From Nocardia bovistercoris (GTDB lineage: Bacteria; Actinomycetota; Actinomycetes; Mycobacteriales; Mycobacteriaceae), in contig NZ_JADMLG010000022.1 of NCBI RefSeq assembly GCF_015674855.1, positions 1 to 64,000 of the forward strand: DNA of 64,000 bases. The letters are read 5' to 3'. The stretch's first letter is position 1. Each line of letters opens with the position of its first letter. Of this stretch, positions 42,019 through 50,463 are shown piece by piece. A program made the translations under genes and the position numbers. The notes under the pieces were generated by a model, which did not search any database, had not been told where the DNA came from, and worked only from the letters and a program-made list of their open reading frames with translations.

Positions 42019-44037
42019 TCACCAGATCTTCACGCGCTCAGCGGGTTCCAGGTAGAGCGCGTCGCCCGGTCGCACCTCGAACGCCTCGTGGAAGCTGTCG
42101 ATATTGCGAACCACGGCGTTGCAGCGGAACTCCGGCGGGGAATGCGGATCGACCGTGAGCCTGCGAATGGCCTCCTCGGCGCGCGCCTTGGTGCGCCACA
42201 CCTGCGCCCAACCGAAGAACACGCGCTGCAGACCGGTGAGCCCGTCGATGACCGGCGGCTCCGCGCCGCCGAGCGAAATCCGGTACGCGGCAAGGGCGAT
42301 GGAGAGCCCGCCGAGGTCACCGATGTTCTCCCCGATGGTGAACTCGCCGTTGACGGTGTGCTCGTCGGGCAGGTCCTGCGGGGACAGCACGTCGTACTGT
42401 GCGATGAGCGCCTTTGTGCGCTTGCCGAATTCGGTGCGGTCCGCGTCGGTCCACCAGTCGACCATATTGCCGTCGCCGTCGTACTTGGCGCCCTGATCGT
42501 CGAATCCGTGGCCGATCTCGTGACCGATGACCGCGCCGATGCCGCCGTAGTTCGCGGCGTCGTCGGCGTTCATGTCGAAGAACGGCGGCTGCAGGATCGC
42601 GGCGGGGAAGACGATCTCGTTCATGCCAGGGTTGTAGTAGGCGTTGACAGTCTGCGGGGTCATGAACCATTCGTCGCGGTCCACCGGGCCGCCGAGCTTG
42701 GCCAGGTCGCGATCGTGTTCGGCCGCGTACCCGCTGCGGTAGCTGGCGAGCAGATCCGCCGGGTCGACGGTGACCGCGGAATAGTCGCGCCAGCGGTCCG
42801 GATACCCGATCTTCGGCGTGAACTTCTCGAGCTTCGCCAGCGCCGCCTTGCGGGTTTCGGGCCCCATCCATTCGAGGTCGGCGATATTGCGCCGGTACGC
42901 CTCCTGGAGATTGGCGACCAACTCGATCATCCGCGTCTTGGCCTGCGGCGGGAAGTGTTCGGCCACATAGAGTTTGCCGACCGCTTCGCCGAGCAGTTCC
43001 TGCACCAGCGAGACGCCGCGCTTCCAGCGCTCCCGGTTCTCCTGCGCGCCGGTGAGGGTGCGACCGTAGAAGTCGAAGCTCTCCTCGACCATCGCGTCGG
43101 TGAGATGCGCGGCGCGCGCACGCAGCACCCGCCACGCCGCCCACGCCCGCCAGTCCTCGAGCGAGGCCTCCGACCAGATCCGCGCGAACGCGCGCAGGTA
43201 GTCGGGCTGGCGGACCACGAGTTCGGCCAGGATCTCACGACCCGAGGCGCCGATCCCCTCGGCCAGCGCGTCCGACCAGGCCACCCAGTCGAATTCGGGA
43301 TGGTCGGCGACCAGCGACTCGAACGTGACGAGGTTGTAGCTCAGCTCGGCGTCGCGGCGGCGCACCACATCCCAGTGCCCTTCGGCGAGCTTGCGCTCGA
43401 GTTCGACCACGCGGGCAGCGACGGACTCGGGATCGGCGGGCAACAGGTCGGCGACCCGCGCGTCGGCGGCGGCGAGGGCGAAGACGCGAGCGATGTGCGC
43501 GGTGTACTTGGCGCGGATCTCGGCGAACTCGTCCTGGCGGTAGTAGGACTCGTCGGGCAGGCCGATGCCGGACTGACTGGCGTGCAGCAGGTAGCGGCTG
43601 GAGTTCTTGTCGTCGGTGTCGACGTAGCAGGCGATCGCGCCGCCGACGCCGGTGCGCTGCAGCCGTCCGAGCAGTGCCGCGAACGCGCCGCGATCGGTGA
43701 CGGCGGCGATATCGGCCAGCTCTCCCGCGATCGGGCCGAGACCGGCGGCGGCGATCGCGTCGGTGTCCATGAAGGCGGCGTACAGGTCACCGATCTTGCG
43801 GGCGTCACTGCCCGGTGCGGCCTGCGCATCGGCGGCGGCGAGGATGATCCGCTGCACGTCGAGTTCGGCCTGGTCGTGCAGGATGCGGAAGGCGCCGTCG
43901 ACGGCACGGTCGGCCGGGATCGCGTGTTCGGTCAACCATTTGCCGTTGACATGCGCGAACAGGTCGTCCTGGACCCGGATTGCGTCGTCGAGGTGGGACA
44001 GATCGATACCGGAGGGACTGATCAGCTCGGAAGTCAC
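42019..44037 (-). CDS. M13 family zinc metallopeptidase (Zmp1/neprilysin-like)
   Basis: A 672-aa peptidase close to mycobacterial Zmp1 in length. The zinc site is VIGHEIGHGFDD (about residue 507), with the third ligand in GENIGDLGG (about 572), and the NAYYNPGMNEIVFPAAIL substrate-binding segment lies near 460. No signal peptide is visible at the N-terminus, as for Zmp1. Start ATG at 44037. It cleaves small peptides; Zmp1 is linked to host interaction in mycobacteria, and relevance here is inference. Confidence 0.92.
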   Translation of the reverse strand: MTSELISPSGIDLSHLDDAIRVQDDLFAHVNGKWLTEHAIPADRAVDGAFRILHDQAELDVQRIILAAADAQAAPGSDARKIGDLYAAFMDTDAIAAAGLGPIAGELADIAAVTDRGAFAALLGRLQRTGVGGAIACYVDTDDKNSSRYLLHASQSGIGLPDESYYRQDEFAEIRAKYTAHIARVFALAAADARVADLLPADPESVAARVVELERKLAEGHWDVVRRRDAELSYNLVTFESLVADHPEFDWVAWSDALAEGIGASGREILAELVVRQPDYLRAFARIWSEASLEDWRAWAAWRVLRARAAHLTDAMVEESFDFYGRTLTGAQENRERWKRGVSLVQELLGEAVGKLYVAEHFPPQAKTRMIELVANLQEAYRRNIADLEWMGPETRKAALAKLEKFTPKIGYPDRWRDYSAVTVDPADLLASYRSGYAAEHDRDLAKLGGPVDRDEWFMTPQTVNAYYNPGMNEIVFPAAILQPPFFDMNADDAANYGGIGAVIGHEIGHGFDDQGAKYDGDGNMVDWWTDADRTEFGKRTKALIAQYDVLSPQDLPDEHTVNGEFTIGENIGDLGGLSIALAAYRISLGGAEPPVIDGLTGLQRVFFGWAQVWRTKARAEEAIRRLTVDPHSPPEFRCNAVVRNIDSFHEAFEVRPGDALYLEPAERVKIW

Positions 44038-44118
44038 GATCTCCAGTATGCCGAGAACCGCGGATTCGGGGTCGGTGGTTGGCCCCGGCCGCGAGCGCGG
44101 CCGGGGGAAGGAGGGTGG

Positions 44119-44496
44119 TCAGACGGACAGGGTTGCCCGGTCGAATTCGCCGTCATGCACGCCGGCGACGAAGGCGTCCCATTCTTCGGGGGTGTAGGTG
44201 AGGGTGGTGTGGCCGTGACGAAGGGTGGTCGTACCGTCGGCGCCGGTGCGGGCGATCAGGCGATCGGCCGGTCGGCCGGTCGTGAGCAGGCCGAGGAACA
44301 AGGTCCACTCGTTCGCGGTCACGGTGATGATCGGCTCGTCGCCGGGGCGGTTGGCCGGATCGCGGCGGTATTTGCTGTCACGGATCAACACCGCGTCACC
44401 GACGAAACGAACCTCGACACATTGATTGCCGTTGTTTGACTTTGTCGATGTGAACCAGCCGGTACAAACCGACCGGAGGGTTGCGGTGGTGGTCAT
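44119..44496 (-). CDS. DUF397 domain protein, partner of the Scr1-type regulator
   Basis: A 125-aa protein with a DUF397 signature (WFTSTKSNNGNQCVEVRFVG and AVLIRDSK) in the first 45 residues and a second DUF397-like end (LTYTPEEWDAFVAGVHDGEFD) at the C-terminus. It may be a tandem or extended form of the usual 60-70 aa protein. It begins ten bases after the regulator gene. Such pairs, widespread in actinobacteria, resemble toxin-antitoxin or regulator-antagonist modules. Confidence 0.8.
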   Translation of the reverse strand: MTTTATLRSVCTGWFTSTKSNNGNQCVEVRFVGDAVLIRDSKYRRDPANRPGDEPIITVTANEWTLFLGLLTTGRPADRLIARTGADGTTTLRHGHTTLTYTPEEWDAFVAGVHDGEFDRATLSV

Positions 44497-44505
44497 GGCC
44501 GGATT

Positions 44506-45357
44506 TTACACCCCGGCATAATTTCTTATGAGGGCCAGTGAATCGGCGCGACTGAGCGACTGATCACGCGCGCGCACATAAGCGAAGCCCAGGTCACGCA
44601 CCAGATCCGGATCATCGACGGCGCCGCCGAACACCGCGCTCTCCACCCAGCCGAAGGTCGGCAACCGCTCCCCGGAGAAATCGATGAGATGAAAACTCGA
44701 ACCACCCAGAATCGAACCCGCGGTCGCGCTGAACGGAATGATCCTGACCTCGATATTGTCGAGTTCTTCCAGCAGCCGGGCGAGATGTTCGAGTTGTCCG
44801 CGCAGAATATCGGGGCCGCCGGTCTGCTGTAGCAGGGTGCCCTCGCCGATCACCGCGGTCAGCTCGACCCGCTGGGCGCCGCGCAGCCGCGCCTGCCGCC
44901 GCAGCCGGATCGAAACCAGCTGTTCCACCTGCACCGGCCGGATCATCACATCGGCGCTGATCAGCGCCCGCGCGTAGGGTTCGGTCTGCAACAGACCCGG
45001 CACCACGAGACTGTCGTAGCTGCGGATGCTCTGCGCGCCGTATTCCATGCCGTAGAGCCGCTGGAGTTCGGGACCGATCAGCGCCGAGGACTTCGTCCAC
45101 CAGCCGCGCTGTTTGCTGAAATTGAGCAGGGCCAGCAATTCGGCGCGATCCTCGGCGTCGACCTCGAGGATTTCGAGCACGGGACCGATGGTGTTCGCGG
45201 TGAGAACACGACGGCCCTTCTCCACGTGCGACCAGTTCGCGGGCGTGAACCCGACCCGTTTGGCGAAGGTCGCGGAGTCGAATCCGCACTGTTCACGCAG
45301 CTCACGTAGTCGGAGCACCAGTTCCCAACGGGCGACGGTCGGTGAGACGGGTGCCAT
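44506..45357 (-). CDS. XRE-type regulator with DUF5753 (Scr1 family)
   Basis: A 283-aa regulator. The N-terminal helix-turn-helix (LRELREQCGFDSATFAKRVG, VEKGRRVLTANTI) spans residues 15-62. The DUF5753 domain follows, with the conserved EYGAQSIRSYDSLVVPGLLQTEPYARAL segment near 105-130. It is paired with the DUF397 gene downstream and divergent from the 45529 gene. The 25-nt direct repeats in the shared promoter region are its likely binding sites. Cellular role unknown. Confidence 0.85.
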   Translation of the reverse strand: MAPVSPTVARWELVLRLRELREQCGFDSATFAKRVGFTPANWSHVEKGRRVLTANTIGPVLEILEVDAEDRAELLALLNFSKQRGWWTKSSALIGPELQRLYGMEYGAQSIRSYDSLVVPGLLQTEPYARALISADVMIRPVQVEQLVSIRLRRQARLRGAQRVELTAVIGEGTLLQQTGGPDILRGQLEHLARLLEELDNIEVRIIPFSATAGSILGGSSFHLIDFSGERLPTFGWVESAVFGGAVDDPDLVRDLGFAYVRARDQSLSRADSLALIRNYAGV

Positions 45358-45399
45358 GCGGAGGATGCTACGCGCTGCCGACTCACCCGCGTGTGACTA

Positions 45400-45428
45400 T
45401 TGTCAATCGAGTTGCGCGGGGCTACGCT
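45400..45428 (+). promoter_or_regulatory. Sigma-A-like promoter for the 45529 gene
   Basis: TTGTCA (45400-45405), a 17-base spacer and TACGCT (45423-45428), facing the plus-strand gene. The first direct repeat begins inside the -10. Confidence 0.6.
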
Positions 45429-45486
45429 CCGCAGTAGCTGAGAAGTCACTGCTCCGGAGTAGCTGAAGGTCACTGCTCCGGAGAAG
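45426..45486. repeat. 24-25 nt direct repeats at the regulator's divergent promoter
   Basis: GCTCCGcAGTAGCTGA and GCTCCGGAGTAGCTGA, each followed by AG-GTCACT, begin at 45426 and 45451. A third, shortened copy (GCTCCGGAGAAGC) begins at 45475. Each holds the palindrome CTCCGGAG or a near match. A natural operator array for the adjacent Scr1-type regulator. Confidence 0.6.
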
Positions 45487-45528
45487 CCGCAGATTCACCC
45501 GTCACGTCGAATCGAGACGAGGTCAGTC

Positions 45529-46083
45529 ATGATCGAACGCAGTGAACGACTATCCGGCACCGCAACACCCGACCGACCGACCTCCGCCGCACCACCCACC
45601 GCGGGCGAATACACCGCGATCCAGGACGCCTTCGTCCGTTGTCGCGCCTACCGCAAGGACCACGGACTCTTCGCGGTCGTAGAACCCGCGCTCGGGCGCA
45701 TCATGCTCGAAATCGGCGCGGTCGGCGCGGTCGTGGTGCCCGCCGCGCTCGGCGCACGGGTCAGGGAGACGCTGCGCGCCGACGGCAGGCCGTCACCGGG
45801 ACCGATCATCACCCACCCGCGCTCGGACCGATGGACCTTCCTCACCGGCCCGACCGACAACTCCTACCTGGATATGACTCTGTTCGCCGACCTGTTCCGG
45901 GTCTGCGCCGCGCTCGCGCTGCCCGGCAGCCGGATCGTGTTGCCATCGCCCGCCGACGAACTCACCGGCTACCGCGACTGGATCGCGCCGCCGCTGGGCG
46001 ACTACCGCCCCGACCTCGCCGAGGTGATAGCCGCCACCAGGTCTTGCGCGACGCCCGCGGCTAAGGGGTCGGCCGCGGGGTGA
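45529..46083 (+). CDS. Actinobacterial hypothetical protein, 184 aa, next to the Scr1/DUF397 pair
   Basis: I cannot name a domain with certainty. The protein has GAVGAVVVPAALGARVRETL, then GPIITHPRSDRWTFLTGP, then RIVLPSPADELTGYRDWIAPP. This set recurs in actinobacterial hypotheticals sometimes likened to degenerate primase/polymerase N-terminal domains, but the acidic catalytic residues of that fold are not evident here. It is divergent from the Scr1-type regulator, has a good promoter and repeats upstream, and its last 23 bases overlap the convergent gene. Likely soluble. Confidence 0.6.
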   Translation: MIERSERLSGTATPDRPTSAAPPTAGEYTAIQDAFVRCRAYRKDHGLFAVVEPALGRIMLEIGAVGAVVVPAALGARVRETLRADGRPSPGPIITHPRSDRWTFLTGPTDNSYLDMTLFADLFRVCAALALPGSRIVLPSPADELTGYRDWIAPPLGDYRPDLAEVIAATRSCATPAAKGSAAG

Positions 46084-46552
46084 GCGTGATGCTGTACTTG
46101 TCCTCGATGTTCTGCTGGAAATCCCGCTCGCACTGCTCGATCTTCGCTTGATCGCCGCCCGCGTTGCTGAGGCAGTCGACATAGTCCGTGCCGCCGATTT
46201 CCTCGAAGAAGCGGAAGCCGAGGACGGCGATCACGGAGGCGGCGACGATCCCGATGATGCCGAGGATCAGGCCCGCGACCGCCATGCCTGCGCCCGCTCC
46301 GGTGCCGCGCCGGGACTTGACCAGGGCGATGATGCCGAAGATCACCGCGAAGAGCCCGAAGACGAACCCGCCGAACACCACGAGCAGGCCGAGGATGGCG
46401 AGTATGCCGAGAACCAGGGCGGTGATCGCCATGCCCTTGCCCTTCGGCGACTCCTGCCAGTACTGGCCGCCGCCCGGAGGCGGGTACTGGCCGGGCGGAG
46501 GCGGCGGGTACTGGCCCGGTGGGTACTGGCCCGGCGGCGGATATTGCGACAT
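46061..46552 (-). CDS. Small membrane protein, DUF4190-like, Pro-rich N-terminus
   Basis: A 163-aa protein with a QYPPPG-repeat N-terminus (residues 1-30), then two membrane helices (ITALVLGILAILGLLVVFGG and AVAGLILGIIGIVAASVIAV) separated by a basic loop (VKSRRG), and an extracytoplasmic tail with two cysteines. The ATG at 46552 has GAGAGG behind it. Such proteins are abundant and uncharacterised in actinobacteria. Its 3' end overlaps the convergent 45529 gene by 23 bases. Confidence 0.75.
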   Translation of the reverse strand: MSQYPPPGQYPPGQYPPPPPGQYPPPGGGQYWQESPKGKGMAITALVLGILAILGLLVVFGGFVFGLFAVIFGIIALVKSRRGTGAGAGMAVAGLILGIIGIVAASVIAVLGFRFFEEIGGTDYVDCLSNAGGDQAKIEQCERDFQQNIEDKYSITLTPRPTP

Positions 46553-46693
46553 GGACGTCCTCTCAGTCGGTGCCGCGGGCGAAATCACTCACGCGGGATA
46601 CTGCCTACTGATCGCATTCCCTTCGCCGCGATGTTAATGCGGCCGCCCGGACGCGCGCGGCGTACGAGTGCCGTGCCGGGTCGGGTCGCGGCC

Positions 46694-47470
46694 TCAGGAA
46701 CCGCCGAGTCGGGCGTGCATCTCCCACACCAGCACCTCGGCGGGTCCGCGCGCGATGACGCGCTGACCGCCGGTCCTGGTCAGCCGGACCGCGTCGCCTT
46801 CGTAGAGGGTGCCGACACTCTCCATCTCCACCTCGCCCGACGCCACGAACACGTGGGTGTACGGCGCGTCGGGCAGATCCACGCCGTGTTCGGGATCGCC
46901 TGGCATCCGCGCGACGTGCAGCGCCGAATGACTGCTGTTGATCGTGATGGCGGTGCGATCGCGGTAGCGCGGCAGCCCCGAGGCCACCGTCACCAGTTTG
47001 CCGCTCGCCAACTCGTCGTCGATCTCGAGCTGCTGGTAGCCGGGGTCGACGCCGGGTTCGTCGGGCACCACCCACATCTGGACGAAGTGCACCGGGTCGG
47101 CGTGGACGGGCGAGCCGTCGACCCGCCACGCGTCGTTCTTCTCCGAGTGCATGATGCCGGTGCCCGCGCTCATCCGCTGCGCGAGACCCGGATAGATGAC
47201 ACCACTGTGCCCGAGCGAATCCTGATGGACCAGACTGCCGTCGAGCACCCAGGTCACGATCTCCATGTCCCGGTGTGGGTGGGTGTCGAAGCCCTTGCCG
47301 GGCGACACCACGTCCTCGTTGTTCACCAGCAGCAGGCCGTGATGGGTGTTGTCGGGATCGTAGTGCTCCCCGAAGGAGAACGAATGCTTCGAATCCAGCC
47401 AGGAGACGCGGGTCTTCATGCGGTCGCCGCCGCGATGGACATCGATGTGTGGTGTCGTGAGTGTGGACAT
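46694..47470 (-). CDS. Pirin family protein
   Basis: A 258-aa bicupin. The N-terminal cupin holds the metal-binding set HPHRDMEIVTWVLDG (His and His), then VHQDSLGH and IMHSEKN (His and Glu). The second cupin starts near residue 175 (HSALHVARMPGD). AGGAGG lies before the ATG at 47470, chosen over a frame nine codons longer. Bacterial pirins bind iron and some have quercetinase activity; the physiological role is uncertain. Confidence 0.88.
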   Translation of the reverse strand: MSTLTTPHIDVHRGGDRMKTRVSWLDSKHSFSFGEHYDPDNTHHGLLLVNNEDVVSPGKGFDTHPHRDMEIVTWVLDGSLVHQDSLGHSGVIYPGLAQRMSAGTGIMHSEKNDAWRVDGSPVHADPVHFVQMWVVPDEPGVDPGYQQLEIDDELASGKLVTVASGLPRYRDRTAITINSSHSALHVARMPGDPEHGVDLPDAPYTHVFVASGEVEMESVGTLYEGDAVRLTRTGGQRVIARGPAEVLVWEMHARLGGS

Positions 47471-47729
47471 CGTGGTCCTCCTCTCGGGACCGTGCACCGA
47501 TCACCTTTCAGGGTAGGAGTACGTACGGGGCGGTACTCCGAATTCCTAGTAAATTGTGCTGCACTCGGCATTTTACGCGAGCGACCAGCGGGTGAACGGC
47601 AGGCGAGCAGTACCAACCGGTATGTCGAATCGAAGCGCGGCGACGTAAGGTACCGCGACAGCGATTCCGAATACTCCAACATAGATGCGTAACGTGATGC
47701 GGCACAACGTAACCGGAGGTGACAGCCAG

Positions 47730-48209
47730 ATGCGGTCCGAGCAACTCCGCGGCATCGAGCGCGAACTCCGCGCCGCCGCGCACACCGACGGTATCGGTGA
47801 TTTCGTGGTCGGCGTCGCCGTATTCCGCGACGGCAAACTCCTGGTGGTCCGGCGAGTTCCGGACGACTATTACGGCGGCATGTACGAACTGCCGGGCGGC
47901 GGCGTCGAATCCGGGGAGAGTTTCGCCGAATGCGTGACACGTGAACTGTTCGAGGAAACCGGACTGCGTGTGCGCGAAATCACCGAATTCCTCGGCGCCA
48001 TCGACTACGCCACCAGGAGCAAGGCCAGGGTGCGCAAATTCAGCTTCGTCGTCGACGCCGACGCCGGACAGGTCGAACTCGCGCCGGGCGAACACGACGC
48101 ACACGCCTGGATCGGCGCCGACGACCTCGACCGGCTGCCCATGGCGCCCGACACCCGGCAAATCATCGGCGCGCTGATCGAATCGCTCGATCCGACCCGC
48201 CCCGGATGA
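47730..48209 (+). CDS. NUDIX hydrolase
   Basis: A 159-aa NUDIX protein. The box is intact: GGGVESGESFAECVTRELFEETGL at about residues 56-79. The ATG at 47730 has GGAGGT nine bases upstream, better than the ATG fifteen codons earlier. The start of the next gene (MFS) overlaps its stop by four bases, so both are translated together. The substrate is probably a nucleotide or nucleotide-sugar diphosphate; not determined. Confidence 0.88.
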   Translation: MRSEQLRGIERELRAAAHTDGIGDFVVGVAVFRDGKLLVVRRVPDDYYGGMYELPGGGVESGESFAECVTRELFEETGLRVREITEFLGAIDYATRSKARVRKFSFVVDADAGQVELAPGEHDAHAWIGADDLDRLPMAPDTRQIIGALIESLDPTRPG

Positions 48210-49603
48210 GCGAACAGGCCACCCGAGCGGGCAGAATCGGCGACGTGTCCACCGGTCACCCACCAAGCCCGCTACCGGCAGGCGAGCGCGCGACCGCCTG
48301 GCTGACCGCACTGCGCGAACATCCGGCCGCCGCCCGCCTGTCCGCAGTGCGCTTCGCCGGACAATTCGGCGACGGCATGTTCCAAGCCGCCCTGTCCGGC
48401 GCCATTCTGTTCAACCCCGAACGCGAAACCGACCCGCTGGCCATCGCCGCCGGATTCGCCGTACTGCTCCTGCCGTACTCGCTGATCGGACCGTACGCGG
48501 GCGCACTGCTCGACCGGTGGGACCGCCGCAACGTGCTGCTCGTCGCCAACGCGCTGCGCGCCGCGCTGATCGCGCTCGCCGCCATCGGACTGCTCGCGGG
48601 CATCGGCGAGACACCGCTGCTGCTGCTCGCTCTCGCCGTCGTCGGAGTCAGCCGATTCGTGCTGTCCGGGGTATCGGCGGCGCTACCCCGGGTGCTCGCG
48701 CCGAACTGGCTGGTGCCGATGAACTCGCTGCTCGCGACCGTGGCCTCCGGCTGCGCGGGCGTCGGAGCCGCCGCCGGTGTCGCGATCATCGGTGTGATCG
48801 GCGCGGGCGACCGCGGCTCGGCCGTCGCCGTCGCCGTCAGCGCCTGCGGGTCACTCGTGAGCATCGCCGTCGCCACCCGCTTCGGCGCGCGCGTCCTCGG
48901 ACCCGAACCCGGAACGGCGGTCGCGTACAGCGCGGTCAAGGCGATCGCCACCGGACTGCGCACCGGCGCCACAGCGGTATGGCAATCCGCCCAGGTCACC
49001 ACCGCGATGATCGGCATCGGCGCGCACCGTGTCGTGTTCGGCGCCAACACCCTCGTCATGGTGCTCGTGCTGCGACAGAGCTCCGGCGGCGACGGCGGAC
49101 TGATCGGATTCGGCGTCGCCATCGGCGCCACCGCCGCGGGCATGCTCGTCGCCGCCGTCGTCGCGCCGCTGCTGATCCCGCGCATCGGCAGACCGGGAGC
49201 GGTACTCACCGGACTCGGCGTCGCGCTCGTCGTCCAACTGACCCTAGTCACCCCCATCGCCGTCGCCGACCCTGGCCCCGCCGCCCACCGCGCCCATGAA
49301 CTGCTGCTCGTCGGTGCGTTCCTGTTCGGCCTCGCGGGCCAGACCATCAAACTCGCAGGCGACGCCACCATGCAGATCGAGATCGACGACGCCAGACGCG
49401 GACAGGTCTTCGCACTCCAGGACACCGTCTTCAACATCGCGTTCGTACTCGCCATCGCCGCTGCCGCGAGCGTCATCCCCTCGGACGGCCGCTCCCTGCC
49501 GCTCGTCCTCACCGGCGCCGCCGTCTATGGCGGTGGCATCGCGGCGGTGCTGGCCACATTGCGGCGCGGGCGGTCGGCGCCGCCGCGCGCAGGCTGCCCC
49601 TAG
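48206..49603 (+). CDS. MFS transporter, 12 TM
   Basis: A 465-aa major-facilitator permease coupled to the NUDIX gene. The N-terminal part (AVRFAGQFGDGMFQAALSGAILFNPER) and the motif-A-like loop GPYAGALLDRWDRRNVLLVAN are seen in actinobacterial MFS proteins of the MFS_3/enterobactin exporter-like group. About twelve hydrophobic helices. The substrate is not predictable. The four-base overlap with a NUDIX hydrolase hints at nucleotide- or cofactor-related cargo, but this is weak inference. Confidence 0.82.
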   Translation: MSEQATRAGRIGDVSTGHPPSPLPAGERATAWLTALREHPAAARLSAVRFAGQFGDGMFQAALSGAILFNPERETDPLAIAAGFAVLLLPYSLIGPYAGALLDRWDRRNVLLVANALRAALIALAAIGLLAGIGETPLLLLALAVVGVSRFVLSGVSAALPRVLAPNWLVPMNSLLATVASGCAGVGAAAGVAIIGVIGAGDRGSAVAVAVSACGSLVSIAVATRFGARVLGPEPGTAVAYSAVKAIATGLRTGATAVWQSAQVTTAMIGIGAHRVVFGANTLVMVLVLRQSSGGDGGLIGFGVAIGATAAGMLVAAVVAPLLIPRIGRPGAVLTGLGVALVVQLTLVTPIAVADPGPAAHRAHELLLVGAFLFGLAGQTIKLAGDATMQIEIDDARRGQVFALQDTVFNIAFVLAIAAAASVIPSDGRSLPLVLTGAAVYGGGIAAVLATLRRGRSAPPRAGCP

Positions 49604-49614
49604 GCCGACCCGGT

Positions 49615-50139
49615 TCAGCCGGTGCGGTCGTCCGCCTCGAAGGAACCCTCCAGCAGGCGACCGCGCTGATCGGGGAGCGGGCCGGTGTGTTCCATCAGCT
49701 CATCGGCATCCCACGGACGGACCGCGGATTCGGGACGAGTGACCGGATACTCCGATAACACGTCAGTCAGCCCGTTTATGAACAGTTTGTTCGATTCCGG
49801 ACCTGCATCCGGTACAGGATCGGTGCGCACGATCCACGCCAGCGGCTCCCGCTCGGCGTCCTCCGGCGAACCCGTGATGCGGTGCTCCCAAGTGCCGAGC
49901 CCGGAAGGGTCGGTATAGAAATGGTCCAGCAAGCCGTCGTCGTCGAGATCGAGCGCGGCGATATCGGCGACACCCGAGCCGTCGGGATCCCACAGCGCGT
50001 CATCGGCCAGACCGTCACCGTCGAAATCCAGCCGTACCGCGTCGGATGTGCCGGTCCGGGCCAGATCCAGATCCGCTTCCGACGACCACACCGTGATCTC
50101 GCCGTCCCCGGTGCCGAACACATACTCGATCTCGCTCAT
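49615..50139 (-). CDS. DUF6802 family protein with calcium-binding-like repeats
   Basis: A 174-aa acidic protein. Residues 35-75 hold three DxDxDG-like loops (LDFDGDGLADD, WDPDGSGVAD, LDLDDDGLLD), which resemble thrombospondin type 3 or EF-hand calcium sites. No signal peptide is visible, so it may stay in the cytoplasm or leave by another route. The ATG at 50139 faces the repeat element at 50179-50412, whose inverted tail lies 40 bases upstream. Family function unknown. Confidence 0.72.
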   Translation of the reverse strand: MSEIEYVFGTGDGEITVWSSEADLDLARTGTSDAVRLDFDGDGLADDALWDPDGSGVADIAALDLDDDGLLDHFYTDPSGLGTWEHRITGSPEDAEREPLAWIVRTDPVPDAGPESNKLFINGLTDVLSEYPVTRPESAVRPWDADELMEHTGPLPDQRGRLLEGSFEADDRTG

Positions 50140-50178
50140 ACGAACTTGGACGCAACCACCCGCCTACCGGTTCCGTGT

Positions 50179-50412
50179 TGTGTTTCTTGGCGTCGCCCCC
50201 GGCCCGGGGTTCCCAAACGCCGGACCACAACCGAAACCACCACAGCGCTCCCCTGGCTGAGCCCGAGGGGGCACCGAAGGTGCCCGGTTCGCGGCCGTCT
50301 CGCGTCCGAGCGGTCGAAGCGCACGCGACGAAGTCGCAAGTCTCGACCGCTCGGACGCGAGACATAAAGGGCCGCGAACCCGCGGCGCCGCAGGCGACGC
50401 AAAATAGACACA
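50179..50412. repeat. Dispersed palindromic element, copy 2, bounded by inverted tails
   Basis: The left end TGTGTTTCTTGGCGTCGCC (50179-50197) and the right end GGCGACGCAAAATAGACACA (50393-50412) are inverted versions of one tail. Inside are a small hairpin (GGGCACC-GAA-GGTGCCC), an outer arm TTCGCGGCC (50288-50296) with GGCCGCGAA (50370-50378), and a perfect 21-bp inner arm (50297-50317 with 50343-50363). No open frame and no clear target-site duplication. It fills the gap between two divergent genes. Confidence 0.8.
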
Positions 50413-50463
50413 GTGGGGTAGGTTGATCTTCCTGTGGTCCGAATCGACAGGGGGTCAACGGAC

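Noticed and set aside
42088..44439. 783-codon plus-strand open frame
   Set aside because: Antisense to the M13 peptidase gene, whose HEIGH and GENIGD motifs are unambiguous.
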